From JAQWCH01 sp050952725 (lineage in GTDB: Bacteria; Bacillota_I; Bacilli_A; RFN20; CAG-826), in NCBI GenBank assembly GCA_050952725.1, contig JBMNLN010000001.1, positions 620,001 to 684,000 of the forward strand: 64,000 bases of DNA, given 5' to 3'. Both the position numbers and the translations under genes were made by a program. The notes beneath the pieces are model-generated. The model was not told where the DNA came from, did no database searches, and worked only from the letters and a program-made list of their open reading frames with translations. Shown in pieces: positions 33,871 to 43,919 of the stretch (positions are counted from its first letter, which is position 1; each line of letters opens with the position of its first letter).

Positions 33871-36338
33871 CAGATCAAATAATTGCCAATGTTTTAAGTG
33901 AAGCCACCCTTGAAGAAAAAGTTCGCCTCTTAACTGGGCATCACAACTGGTATACCTATGACATTAAGCGGCTGCGCTTACCATCAATTGCGATGGCGGA
34001 TGGTCCTCATGGCATTCGCAAAACTTTAATCAATGAGTTTGGCAAAGATGAATCTTATCCTTCCACCTGTTTTCCGCCTTCAAGCGCTCTAGCGGCCACG
34101 TTTAACGAGCGTCTCGTCAAAAATATCGGAGTCGCCTTAGGCAAAGAGGCACGCGCCCATAATGTCCAGATTTTATTAGGCCCAGGTATCAATATTAAAC
34201 GCAATCCCCTCTGCGGGCGGAATTTTGAATACTTTAGTGAAGATCCCGTTCTCACTGGTAAGTTGGCGGCGGCGATGATTAGCGGCGTGCAAAGCCAAGG
34301 GGTGTCAGCCTGTGTTAAGCATTTCCTAGCCAACAACCAAGAGAAAGATCGCTTTATTAGTAACTCGGTAGTGGATGAACGCGCCTTAAATGAAATCTAT
34401 CTTAAACCTTTTGAAATTGCGATTAAAGAAGCAAACCCTTGGGCCTTGATGACTTGTTATAACCGCGTTAATGGGAAACATGTCAATGATATTCCTGATT
34501 TTATCGAAGACATTCTTCGAAAAAGATGGAACTATCAAGGTTTAGCGATGACTGATTGGGGGGCCTACGTCGATCCTGTTACTGGGCTAAAATCAGGTCT
34601 TGATCTTCAGATGCCGGGTGGTTTAGGGCCTTTTTATGAAGTTGAACAAGCAATATTAGAAGGTAAGCTCGACATGGAAACTTTAGACGCTTCTGTGATT
34701 CGACATGCAACCACTGCGTTAAAAGTTCGCGAAATTGACAAAGACCCCGTTCCTAAAGTCGATTACAATGCTCATTTTGAATTGGCAAGAAAAGCCGCTT
34801 CGGAAGCGCTTGTGCTTTTAAAAAATGAAAAAAAGACGCTTCCTTTAAATCATCAAGATGAAGTTTTGTTTATTGGTCCTTACATCAAAAATCCACATTA
34901 TCAAGGATTTGGCTCTTCCCGCGTTAATCCTGCGATTTTAGATAACGCTTTTGAAGCCCTGAAAAAAAGCAAGCTTAAATATACTTACCTAGAAGGTTTT
35001 TCTAGTATTAAATCGGAGATTACCCAAGATAAAATCGCGGAAATTCAAGAGTTAGCCCGTCAAGTGAAAAAAGTCGTTTTTTTCGCTGGTCTCAATGATT
35101 ATGCTGAATCTGAGGGATACGACCGCAGAACTTTATCATTGCCTTCTTCCCAGAACGAATTAATTAGCGCACTCACCAAAGTTAATGATAATGTCATCGT
35201 GGTCATCACCGCCGGTTCTCCGGTGACGATGCCTTGGATTGATCAGGTTAATGCGGCCGTCTTTAATTATTTAGGCGGGGCGGCCAGCGGTCACGCGATT
35301 GTCGATGTCTTAACCGGCGCGGTCAATCCTTCTGGGCGCTTACCCGAAACTTTTCCTTTAAGTTATGAAGATGTCCCCTCGCAACAATTTGGGAAAGAGG
35401 CACTCAATGTGGAATATCGCGAATCAATCTTTGTTGGTTATCGCTATTATGAAAAAGCCAAGCGTCCCGTCTTATTCCCCTTTGGTCACGGTTTGTCTTA
35501 TACAACTTTCAAGTATGATAACCTACTTATTAGTGAAGAAGTGATTGATGAAAAAGGTAAAATAAAAGTTGAAGTTGATGTAACTAATGTCGGTGATATC
35601 GCCGGTGCCGAAGTCGTGCAAGTCTATGTTAGTCAAGACCATCCAGCGATTTTTAAACCAGCGCGGACTTTGCAAGCCTTTAAAAAAGTAGGTCTTCGTA
35701 AGGGCGAGAAGAAGACGGTAAAGTTTACGCTGACGGCGGATGACTTTAGTTACTATAATGTACAAATCCAAAATTTTGCTTTGGAAAATGGAGTGCACCG
35801 CATTCAAATTGGGACTTCAGTAAGTGATATTGTCTTAACAGCCAAAGTCGTAATTAAAACTAAAGAAAAAGTTGAAAATATATCTTATCGAAAGACCGCT
35901 CCTATTTATTATAATTTACCCGAAAAAGGTCCATTTAAAATTCGCTTCCGTGAATTTGAGGCCATATTTGCTGAGGAAAACGTGGCAAAAGCCCATTATT
36001 ATCCACGCGTCGATCGTCCTTTTACTTTGCTAAATACTATGAGTGATGGGGTCTTATATCGCAGTGGCCGCATCGTAATCAAACAAGTTAAACGCGTGGC
36101 CAGAAAACGCGCTAAAGGTGACCCGGAGCTGGCTAAACAAATAGAACTTTCGTCTTTAAAGATGCCTTTAGCTTCAATTGCAGCGGTGAATGGTCTTTCT
36201 TATTGCCAAGTTCTTGGCTTGCTTGACATAATGAACGGGAAGATACTTCGCGGCCTTTGGCGAGCACTCTTTGGTGGTAAGAAAGCCAAACCCAAACCCA
36301 AACATTTGTCACGCCTCAAAAAGAAGATAAGAAAATGA
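33867..36338 (+). CDS. GH3 beta-glucosidase-like glycosidase
   Basis: An 823-residue family 3 glycoside hydrolase. The first domain (about 1-300) has K151-H152 and nucleophile D230 in AMTDWGAY. The second (about 310-540) includes the SEGYDRRTL substrate loop. A fibronectin-III-like domain (about 570-670) contains GAEVVQVYVSQ. A further C-terminal part of about 140 residues, very basic at the end, is not part of the standard enzyme. No signal peptide is visible, so it should act in the cytoplasm on beta-linked glycosides. It overlaps both neighbours by four bases. Confidence 0.88.
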   Translation: MTDQIIANVLSEATLEEKVRLLTGHHNWYTYDIKRLRLPSIAMADGPHGIRKTLINEFGKDESYPSTCFPPSSALAATFNERLVKNIGVALGKEARAHNVQILLGPGINIKRNPLCGRNFEYFSEDPVLTGKLAAAMISGVQSQGVSACVKHFLANNQEKDRFISNSVVDERALNEIYLKPFEIAIKEANPWALMTCYNRVNGKHVNDIPDFIEDILRKRWNYQGLAMTDWGAYVDPVTGLKSGLDLQMPGGLGPFYEVEQAILEGKLDMETLDASVIRHATTALKVREIDKDPVPKVDYNAHFELARKAASEALVLLKNEKKTLPLNHQDEVLFIGPYIKNPHYQGFGSSRVNPAILDNAFEALKKSKLKYTYLEGFSSIKSEITQDKIAEIQELARQVKKVVFFAGLNDYAESEGYDRRTLSLPSSQNELISALTKVNDNVIVVITAGSPVTMPWIDQVNAAVFNYLGGAASGHAIVDVLTGAVNPSGRLPETFPLSYEDVPSQQFGKEALNVEYRESIFVGYRYYEKAKRPVLFPFGHGLSYTTFKYDNLLISEEVIDEKGKIKVEVDVTNVGDIAGAEVVQVYVSQDHPAIFKPARTLQAFKKVGLRKGEKKTVKFTLTADDFSYYNVQIQNFALENGVHRIQIGTSVSDIVLTAKVVIKTKEKVENISYRKTAPIYYNLPEKGPFKIRFREFEAIFAEENVAKAHYYPRVDRPFTLLNTMSDGVLYRSGRIVIKQVKRVARKRAKGDPELAKQIELSSLKMPLASIAAVNGLSYCQVLGLLDIMNGKILRGLWRALFGGKKAKPKPKHLSRLKKKIRK

Positions 36339-37165
36339 TCAATCTTTTAGTTATTCTTTTTAGCGTTTCAGGGATGATCGTCGGCGGGATTGTCTCTAAT
36401 CAAAGTGTTGATGACTTAAGTGTCGTTTCCTATCAATTAAATGATGCGCCCGTTTTTTTACAGGATAAAAAGATCGTTCATTTGAGCGACCTTCATAATC
36501 ATGATGTGTATTACGGCGAGAAAAATCTCGAAAATTTAATTCGGGAAGAAGAACCAGACTTTCTTTTTTTAACTGGAGATTTTGTCGATGAGAAAACGAT
36601 TGATTTAGATGTTTATGATTGGCTTTTTGCTTTGGTTTCAGAGATTCCGACTTACTATGTCCACGGTAATCACGAGTATGCATATGCCGATTATGAAATG
36701 GTCTTTGCTTTTGAAAGTCGTCTCCGAGAAAATAATGGGGTAATTTTAACTGGTAAAAACATCGAGATTAGTCCAGGAATCTATTTATCGGGAATCCCCG
36801 ATATCTCTAAACTTTATGATCCCTTTGATGAAGAATTCTATTTGGAATTAATCACCAATCAACTTGAAGAAATACCCGAGGAAGGATATACCATTGTTTT
36901 GACGCATCGTCCGAGTCATTTCCGTGAGTTAGTTAATTTAGGAGCAAATCTCATCTTTTGTGGCCACACCCATGGTGGGCAAATTAATCTCGGACTTTTC
37001 TCGAGGTTTTTATTTTGGTTATCCAATCCGTTTGAACGCAGATATTTCGGAGGCTTATTTACCTATAAAAAAGGGGTTATGATTAACTCGCGTGGTCTTG
37101 GCCAAACCGCTTTCCCTTTCCGATACCAAGTTGATAATGAATTAATTATTGTCACTTTTAAATAA
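36335..37165 (+). CDS. Membrane metallophosphoesterase (YkuE/YaeI-like)
   Basis: A 276-residue protein with an N-terminal hydrophobic signal anchor (1-20) and the calcineurin-like metal motifs HLSDLHNH, LTGDFVDE, VHGNHEY, LTHRPSH and FCGHTHGGQ. The YkuE/YaeI branch acts on the outer face of the membrane on phosphoesters such as UDP-sugar or lipid head groups. The substrate here is unknown. ATG overlaps the GH3 stop (ATGA). Confidence 0.82.
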   Translation: MINLLVILFSVSGMIVGGIVSNQSVDDLSVVSYQLNDAPVFLQDKKIVHLSDLHNHDVYYGEKNLENLIREEEPDFLFLTGDFVDEKTIDLDVYDWLFALVSEIPTYYVHGNHEYAYADYEMVFAFESRLRENNGVILTGKNIEISPGIYLSGIPDISKLYDPFDEEFYLELITNQLEEIPEEGYTIVLTHRPSHFRELVNLGANLIFCGHTHGGQINLGLFSRFLFWLSNPFERRYFGGLFTYKKGVMINSRGLGQTAFPFRYQVDNELIIVTFK

Positions 37166-37188
37166 AAAATCATCTGGAGGTCAAGAGT

Positions 37189-38625
37189 ATGAATTTTAAA
37201 AGAAGGCGACTTTGGCTGGGAATTTTACTCATTTCCTGCTTGTTTTGGACCTTACCTAATAATCCCCATATAAGTTTAGCGGCCGATATAATGATGCCGA
37301 CAGAAATTATCAACTATGATTTAAGCGATGAATTAGTCAACCAATACTACACTGGGGTGGAAGGAAAATCAGGTGATAATCTCCTTGAAGCTTTATCGAC
37401 CATTATTGGCGGCCATCGCGAATATGATTATGAAAGTGATAACCATCGAAAGATTTATAAGATTATCGACCGTAATTGGACGCTAAGTCCTGCGGATGAA
37501 ATTGATTTAAATAACTATGACTATGACAATGACAATCCCTTCATTCGCAAACTTTACGCAGATTACAACGATGACGAAGCTACAGCAGATCGCTTTAAAA
37601 ATGTTGGAGCTTCGCGGGTAAGTTTTGACAAAGAACACATTTGGCCTCAATCGCTTGGTGACTTTGGTCGCACTGGGGGAGCGGGTAGTGATTTTCACTC
37701 GCTTCTTCCCTCTGATGTCAAAGGCAATCAGCAAGCGCACTCCAATTATAACTATGCGATTCCGACTCGTGATTTCACAACTTGTTTAAACGATTATGGA
37801 ACATTGGTGGGCGAAAATGGCAAAATCGAAGATTATGATCATAAAGTTTTTGCCCCGTTAATTGATTATCGCGGTGATGTGGCGCGGGCGATGTTTTATA
37901 TGACTGCCCGTTATTACACTTATGAAGATGCCTTGCATCCTAAATTAACTCTTGTCAATGGTTCGCCCAGTCCAGTGACAGCAAGCGAAACGCAACCAGG
38001 ACTAGCTGGTGATTTGGAAACTTTGCTTTTATGGCATGAAGCCGATCCAGTTGATCAATATGAACTCCATCGCAACAATCTGATTTATCATAACTATCAA
38101 CTTAACCGCAATCCCTTTATCGATCACCCTGAGTGGGCAAAGATGATTTATGATCCAAGTTATGAAGGTCCTGGCGCTTCTTTAGCAGAGGGCACCTCAA
38201 CCGCCGCGGGGCTCCCCCCGCCGCCCCATCGATTAACCAAAATTAAGATATCAACCGATAAGACCTTTACCTTCTTATCCCGCCTTTCCGCGACTGACTT
38301 TGATGTCCAAGCTTTCTATCTTGATGGCACAGATGAAATGGTTGAAGAATTCGTTATTGAAATCATCGCCCAAGATGGTTTGATGCTGACAAAATCTGGG
38401 GAAGTGGAAATAAAAATCAGTTTCACCGATCCAGTGTTTAAAATCACGAAATCGGCAACGATGACGATTAATGTGGAAGTGGCACTTTGGCAATATGCTG
38501 TATTGGCGGCAATCGCCTTGGTATTTATTGTCATCTTAATCGCCTCACCTAAGGCGAGAAAAAAAGCCAAACGTCAAGTAAAACGCAAGGCGAAAGGCAA
38601 AAGCCAAACCAAGAAGAAACGTTAA
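37189..38625 (+). CDS. Surface-anchored endonuclease I, second copy
   Basis: A 478-residue exported nuclease. A signal peptide (about 1-30) is followed by the endonuclease I domain with FDKEHIWPQS (H150), DFHSLLPSD (H170), GDVARAMFYM and the closing motif NRNPFIDHPE. A beta-rich Ig-like segment (about 345-430) follows, then one membrane helix (LAAIALVFIVILIA) and a long basic tail of about 25 residues. It has the same overall plan as the 814-residue protein at 9650, with one Ig-like region. GGAGG lies before ATG 37189. Confidence 0.87.
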   Translation: MNFKRRRLWLGILLISCLFWTLPNNPHISLAADIMMPTEIINYDLSDELVNQYYTGVEGKSGDNLLEALSTIIGGHREYDYESDNHRKIYKIIDRNWTLSPADEIDLNNYDYDNDNPFIRKLYADYNDDEATADRFKNVGASRVSFDKEHIWPQSLGDFGRTGGAGSDFHSLLPSDVKGNQQAHSNYNYAIPTRDFTTCLNDYGTLVGENGKIEDYDHKVFAPLIDYRGDVARAMFYMTARYYTYEDALHPKLTLVNGSPSPVTASETQPGLAGDLETLLLWHEADPVDQYELHRNNLIYHNYQLNRNPFIDHPEWAKMIYDPSYEGPGASLAEGTSTAAGLPPPPHRLTKIKISTDKTFTFLSRLSATDFDVQAFYLDGTDEMVEEFVIEIIAQDGLMLTKSGEVEIKISFTDPVFKITKSATMTINVEVALWQYAVLAAIALVFIVILIASPKARKKAKRQVKRKAKGKSQTKKKR

Positions 38626-38641
38626 TCGAAAATATTAAAGA

Positions 38642-40579
38642 TTAAGATTGAACTTTGATTTGTTCTTCGTAAGTTTTAATTTGTTCATCAATTCGCAGTT
38701 CGGTGAATTGATTCATATACAGGCGATGATAAGCACCTTTAAGTTGCATTAGTTCTTGATGACTTCCGTCCTCGACGATAATTCCATCAGACATCAAGAG
38801 GATGCGATCACTTTCGACAATGGTTGAGAGACGGTGGGCGATAATAATGGCAGTGCGGTCCTTTAAGATGCCTTTGATCGCTTTTTGGACTGTCGCTTCA
38901 GTTTCGGTGTCAATCGAAGAGGTCGCTTCATCCAGCAGCATAATCTTGGGATTGCGAATTAAAGCGCGAGCGAAGGAAATTAGTTGTTTTTGCCCAACGG
39001 AAACCGCCGCCCCCTCATCACCTAGAACCGTATCATATTGCTGAGGAAGACTCATAACATAGTCATGTAAATCAACCATTTTGGCGACCGCGACTATTTC
39101 CTCATCGGTTGCATCTAATTTACCGTACTTGATGTTATCTTTAATCGAACCCGTGAAGATAAAAGGGGTTTGTTGGACATAGCCGATGTTCGACCGCAGC
39201 CAACTGACAGAGCGGTCTTTGTAATTGACGCCATCGATGAGGATTTCTCCACTGGTCGGTTCATAGAAACGACAGAGCAAATTAACGGTGGTCGATTTGC
39301 CTGAACCAGTTTCACCAACAATGGCAATCGTTTGACCCGGTTTAATATGAAGATTGAGTTTGTGGATTACTTCAATGCCTTCAATATAAGAGAAGTCCAC
39401 ATCGCGGAATTCAATATTCCCTTTCATCTCTGGATAAGCCTCCGGTTTGGGATTGAGCAAAGTTCCATAAACCTCAATCACCTCTGGAGCATCTTGAATC
39501 GCCGGTTTGGCTTCAATTAAGGAGAGGAGTTTTTCACAACTCGCTTGGGTGGAAATTAATTCAGCGAGCATTTCGGCACTTTCCATAATCGGATTATAAA
39601 TCGCCCCGACAAAACCTAAGAAGATAGCTAAAAGAGCAATGTCGACTACTCCCTCAGGATTGACGGGAAGAAGTTCATACGCAAAATAGATAATCGCTGC
39701 ATTAGTAAAGGCCGAGATGATATTCACACTGGGATAGAAGAAAGATTGGGCACGACCCCGACGAAAGGTTTTCTTCGATAAATCAGTAACAATCGATTTG
39801 GCTTCTTCATAAGTCGTGTCTTCAATCGCTAAGGTCTTAATGGTTTTAGCCCCACTGATACATTCAGCTAGCCAACTTACATAATTGGAATAAGCTGCCC
39901 GTGCAATCCGCGATAGACTTAAAATCCAGCGTTCAAAGATTGGGGAAAAAAAGGCGATTACAGGTGTAGAAGCAAGGATAACCAGGGAGATTTTCCAATC
40001 CATAGAGAACATGGTAATCAAGGTGATGACCAGATCAAAGAAAATCCACACGACCCGTAAAATTCCCCAAGAGAGCATATCGGAAATCTTACTCGCATCA
40101 TTTTGCATTCGGGCAATTAGCCAGCCAGAGGAGTTTTTATCAAAATAAGAAAAGGATAGTTTTTGCACGTTGATAAAGGCTGAGCGCCTTAAATCCATCA
40201 TCACTTTGACGTTTAAAACATCGGTGAAGTAGAAAGAAAGATAGATAAAGACCGAACGTAAGACAATACCCACGAGAAGCACCATGACATATTGAGCGAA
40301 ATTAACAGTAAAACCTAAGCCGAATAATTGGATGAAGATAGGAATGTCTCGTAAGGCATAGCCGCTAGTTGCATCATAATTACTCACCGCGGCAATTGCG
40401 GCGCGATTCATAATCGGAGTAAAAGAGGAGTCATAAAGCGAACTGCCTAAAAGCGCAAGAAGGAGAACTAGTAAAATCGACCAGTATTTCAGAGCATATT
40501 TAAGTACTTTAAACCAGATATTAAAGTCAATCTTCTTCGGTAGTTTTACATCTTCTTCCTCATAGCCTGCGTATGCCAT
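38642..40579 (-). CDS. ABC exporter half, catalytic Walker B subunit
   Basis: A 645-residue half-transporter: membrane domain (about 25-330) then ATPase (about 375-620). It has Walker A GETGSGKST and Walker B IMLLDEATSS with the catalytic glutamate. Its signature motif is degenerate, VSVGQ in place of LSGGQ. It lies 20 bases downstream of the partner at 40600, with GGAGG before its start. The pair resembles BmrCD, LmrCD and TM287/288 heterodimeric multidrug exporters. Confidence 0.9.
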   Translation of the reverse strand: MAYAGYEEEDVKLPKKIDFNIWFKVLKYALKYWSILLVLLLALLGSSLYDSSFTPIMNRAAIAAVSNYDATSGYALRDIPIFIQLFGLGFTVNFAQYVMVLLVGIVLRSVFIYLSFYFTDVLNVKVMMDLRRSAFINVQKLSFSYFDKNSSGWLIARMQNDASKISDMLSWGILRVVWIFFDLVITLITMFSMDWKISLVILASTPVIAFFSPIFERWILSLSRIARAAYSNYVSWLAECISGAKTIKTLAIEDTTYEEAKSIVTDLSKKTFRRGRAQSFFYPSVNIISAFTNAAIIYFAYELLPVNPEGVVDIALLAIFLGFVGAIYNPIMESAEMLAELISTQASCEKLLSLIEAKPAIQDAPEVIEVYGTLLNPKPEAYPEMKGNIEFRDVDFSYIEGIEVIHKLNLHIKPGQTIAIVGETGSGKSTTVNLLCRFYEPTSGEILIDGVNYKDRSVSWLRSNIGYVQQTPFIFTGSIKDNIKYGKLDATDEEIVAVAKMVDLHDYVMSLPQQYDTVLGDEGAAVSVGQKQLISFARALIRNPKIMLLDEATSSIDTETEATVQKAIKGILKDRTAIIIAHRLSTIVESDRILLMSDGIIVEDGSHQELMQLKGAYHRLYMNQFTELRIDEQIKTYEEQIKVQS

Positions 40580-40599
40580 AAAAATCTCCTCCTTTCCTT

Positions 40600-42405
40600 T
40601 TATAAAATGCGCGATTGAATATCGTAAACGCGTTGGTAAAGTCCTTGAGTCGCAATTAATTCATCATGGGTTCCTACTTGCGAAATCGAACCATCTTCTA
40701 AAACAACAATGCGATCAGCATCTTTAGCGGTTGCAACTCGATGGGTGATAATTAAAGTTGTGGTGCTTTCAGCTCGAGTTTTTAATGCAGTGCGAATATT
40801 AATATCGGTTTCCGTATCAACTGCCGATAATGAATCATCAAAAATTAGAATAGGCACTTCATTGATAATCGTCCGCGCAATTGCCAGGCGTTGTTTTTGC
40901 CCCCCAGAAAGAGTAACCCCTTTTTCTCCGACTGGGGTATCGTAACCTTTTTCAAATTTGATAATCGTGTTATGAATATCCGCGATTGAGGTCGCACGTT
41001 GAATCTCTTGTTCGGTCGCTTTTTTATTGGCGATTTTTAAGTTGTTCAGAATTGACCGCGAAAAGAGGAAAGGTTCTTGTAAGACCGTGGCTACATGATT
41101 GCGCAGATGTTTCTTTTGAATTTCCTTTAATTCCACCCCATCAATAGTAATGGAACCATCCGTATAATCATGGAGGCGGCTTAAGATATGGGCGAGGGTT
41201 GATTTACCCGAACCAGTTTTTCCCATGATGGCAATCGTTTCACCGGGTTGAATTTCTAAGTTGAGATTCCGCAGGACAATTTCATCATCATCCTCATAAT
41301 GAAAACCGACATTCTTTAAGACGATATGGCCTTTAATTTCGGGAGTCAAACCGGAATCGATATCCTCAAGGGGAATGCCCATGATCAGGCGAATGCGGTC
41401 CACGGAAACAACAGCTCTTGCTAAATCAGAGAGAATCGTCGCAAAATGCCTTACCGGCCAAACGATCATTCCTGTATAAGAAACAGCGACAAAGAGGGTA
41501 CCCGCGCTAATTTCATTATTAAAGGCCAGATAGAGCCCATAAATTAGTGACAAGACAATTTGCCCGAAGATGAAAATATCGCTACTTGCATAGTAAAAAG
41601 CAGCAAATCTCCGCCACTTTAAGTATTTATCTGCATAATCACCAAGATATCGATCAAAATCTTTGATTTCGTGAGTTTCATTATTATAGGCTTTAACGAC
41701 GCGAACCGCGTTGAGATTTTCTTCGATTCTACCTGTCATCAACGCTTCGCTGTCATCGGTTTTTCGATATAAAGAGCGCACTCGTTTGATTGTGAAAAAG
41801 GAATAAATTCCCATCACTGGCAAAATGATAATCGTGCTCAGGGCTATTTTCCAAGAAATAGTCGCGAGAATCGCAAAAGAAAATAGCACCATCTCAACTG
41901 TATAAGTCATCATGGTCAGTTGCCGGGTGATAAAAATGCGCAAGACCTCTTCATCCCTAGTTGCGGTTTGAATGATATCGCCACTTTTCATTTTTTTGAT
42001 TTCGGAGAACGGGAGGCGTTCAAGATGGTAGAATAAGCGCAATTTGGCTTCCTTCATAATTGAAGCCTCTAAGGCGGCGCGCATAATATTTCGAGCAATA
42101 TTAATCAAGGAACGACCGACACCAAAACCAATGACGATCAGAGCAAAAACCCAAAGATTGTTTCGGAGAAATTCTTGACCTCCGAGCAGGTGAGTCAAAA
42201 ACCGATCAATAGGTCCAGTAGGAGCATCGTAATTAATCGTATCGACGAGAATTTTATTGAGTAAAGTTGAAAGTAAAATAAACGCGACTGCAAACAATTG
42301 GAGAAAAAATCCAAAGTAAAAATTAAAACGATGACCTTTAGTTAAGGAATACATCGCTTTGAAGTAACCCTTTTTCTTCGGAGTGTCTGCTTTACTTGTC
42401 GCCAT
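40600..42405 (-). CDS. ABC exporter half, degenerate-site subunit
   Basis: A 601-residue half-transporter with six membrane helices (about 30-340) and an ATPase domain. It has Walker A GKTGSGKST and signature LSGGQKQR. Walker B reads ILIFDDSLSAVD, with aspartate in place of the catalytic glutamate. In heterodimeric exporters this marks the non-hydrolysing site. It is first in the operon. GAGAG precedes the ATG. Confidence 0.9.
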   Translation of the reverse strand: MATSKADTPKKKGYFKAMYSLTKGHRFNFYFGFFLQLFAVAFILLSTLLNKILVDTINYDAPTGPIDRFLTHLLGGQEFLRNNLWVFALIVIGFGVGRSLINIARNIMRAALEASIMKEAKLRLFYHLERLPFSEIKKMKSGDIIQTATRDEEVLRIFITRQLTMMTYTVEMVLFSFAILATISWKIALSTIIILPVMGIYSFFTIKRVRSLYRKTDDSEALMTGRIEENLNAVRVVKAYNNETHEIKDFDRYLGDYADKYLKWRRFAAFYYASSDIFIFGQIVLSLIYGLYLAFNNEISAGTLFVAVSYTGMIVWPVRHFATILSDLARAVVSVDRIRLIMGIPLEDIDSGLTPEIKGHIVLKNVGFHYEDDDEIVLRNLNLEIQPGETIAIMGKTGSGKSTLAHILSRLHDYTDGSITIDGVELKEIQKKHLRNHVATVLQEPFLFSRSILNNLKIANKKATEQEIQRATSIADIHNTIIKFEKGYDTPVGEKGVTLSGGQKQRLAIARTIINEVPILIFDDSLSAVDTETDINIRTALKTRAESTTTLIITHRVATAKDADRIVVLEDGSISQVGTHDELIATQGLYQRVYDIQSRIL

Positions 42406-42452
42406 ACTCTCTTTTTTCTACTTGGTAATTACGAATTTTTACAACATTATGT

Positions 42453-42458
42453 ATTATA
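42453..42458 (-). promoter_or_regulatory. -10 box of the ABC exporter operon
   Basis: Minus-strand TATAAT, 47 bases before the start at 42405. No good -35 was seen. Confidence 0.45.
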
Positions 42459-42580
42459 CATTAACTGATTAAAAAAAGGCGTAAAAATCGGCGCGGACAT
42501 TAATTATTATCGCTTTCATTTAGTTTTTAAAAATATAACATCTAATTTGTTGGGTTTTGTCGCCGTTTTTATAAGTGAGA

Positions 42581-42589
42581 TGTTATAAT
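42581..42589 (+). promoter_or_regulatory. Extended -10 promoter for the flippase-recX-yhaM operon
   Basis: TGTTATAAT with the ATG 21 bases downstream. The leader would be about 13 bases and has no clear ribosome site. Confidence 0.6.
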
Positions 42590-42609
42590 ATGAACGTTCA
42601 AAAGCAGTT

Positions 42610-43911
42610 ATGACAATCGAAGAAAATCAACAACGCCTCCGGAAAAAAAGGCGAAAAAATATCTTCAACATGGTATTCGTGCTCGTGGTTGCTATCGTTG
42701 CCATCTATTTGACGTTAAAAGATAACTACCAAGAGGTCTACGCCGCTTTTATGGAATCAGATTGGCGTTTTATTGTGATTATTTTAGCGGTTATTTTTCT
42801 CTATTTCTCAATTGATGGATTTATTTTCTTTATCCTCGCGCGCCTTTATACCACGCGGTATAAATGGCATCGCGGGTTAGCGGTTACTTTAATCGGAGCC
42901 TTTCATGCAGGCATTAGTCCTTCAAATTCGGGGGGACAATTTGCCCAAGCGGCGACGATGAAACGACAAAAAATTGATATTTCATCGGCTGCCTCCATTT
43001 TAGTGATGTATTTTATCATCTATCAAATCGTCCTCGTTTGTTTTGGCGTTGTCGCGATTATTTTTAAATTTGATATTTTGATTAAAAATGCAGAACCGAT
43101 ATCTCTTTTTGGAATTAATGTGCAAGTATGGCTTTTAGCTTTAATCGGCTTTTTGTTCAATGGTATCGTTATTTCTACCTTGCTCTTGTTATCAAATTCA
43201 AAGCCTTTACACAATTTCATCATCAACAAAGGGATTGGCTTTTTCGGTAAAATTAAGCTAGTTCGCCAAGTCGATCGCACGCGCGCCCGCGTGCGAATTG
43301 CTGTAGAAAATTTCCGCATTGAGTTGCGACGACTTCAATCGAATGTTCCCGTACTTGTCTTGCTATTGCTTTTGTTTTCGCTGCGCTTCCTCGCTCTTTA
43401 TTCAATTCCTTATTTGGTCGGACGGATGATGATGCTTCCGATGAACACCTATATCATCGAGGGAGCTTATGTTGTGGGTAAGAGTTTGTATGCGGATACG
43501 GTGTTTTTGAACTCTTTTCTGCAGATGATCACAGGCATTCTTCCTCTTCCTGGTGGGGCTGGGGTTTCAGAATACTTTTATGAGCGGTTATTTGCTAGTG
43601 TCTATTTAAATCCGACTTTAACAGAAGTGAGTTTGGAAGCGAACATCGGTTATCTCCACGCGGGACAAATTTTGTGGCGGTTTATCACTTTCTATTTCGG
43701 ATTACTAGTTGGAGGTGCAGTCACCGCTTTCTATCGTTCCAGTATGGAAAAAGAAATCGATGCCGAATTTGCCAGCAAAACCTTTGCTGAAATTAAAGCG
43801 GAAACAATGGCAACCCGCACGGCGACATCTGAGACGATGGTTAACACTTCAACCCTATCCGTTCAGGAAATCCGTCGTAAACTTACGGGACGTCGTGACG
43901 ATGAACCCTAA
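42610..43911 (+). CDS. Lysylphosphatidylglycerol synthase TM-region (UPF0104) protein
   Basis: A 433-residue membrane protein with about eight helices. The motifs GISPSNSGGQFAQAATMKRQ and GILPLPGGAGVSEYFY belong to the flippase-like membrane domain of MprF/AglD. The lysyl-transfer domain of MprF is absent, so it would move lipids or lipid-linked sugars and not aminoacylate them. The C-terminal 60 residues are a Thr/Glu/Arg-rich soluble tail. recX follows eight bases on. Confidence 0.82.
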   Translation: MTIEENQQRLRKKRRKNIFNMVFVLVVAIVAIYLTLKDNYQEVYAAFMESDWRFIVIILAVIFLYFSIDGFIFFILARLYTTRYKWHRGLAVTLIGAFHAGISPSNSGGQFAQAATMKRQKIDISSAASILVMYFIIYQIVLVCFGVVAIIFKFDILIKNAEPISLFGINVQVWLLALIGFLFNGIVISTLLLLSNSKPLHNFIINKGIGFFGKIKLVRQVDRTRARVRIAVENFRIELRRLQSNVPVLVLLLLLFSLRFLALYSIPYLVGRMMMLPMNTYIIEGAYVVGKSLYADTVFLNSFLQMITGILPLPGGAGVSEYFYERLFASVYLNPTLTEVSLEANIGYLHAGQILWRFITFYFGLLVGGAVTAFYRSSMEKEIDAEFASKTFAEIKAETMATRTATSETMVNTSTLSVQEIRRKLTGRRDDEP

Positions 43912-43919
43912 TTGAAAAA

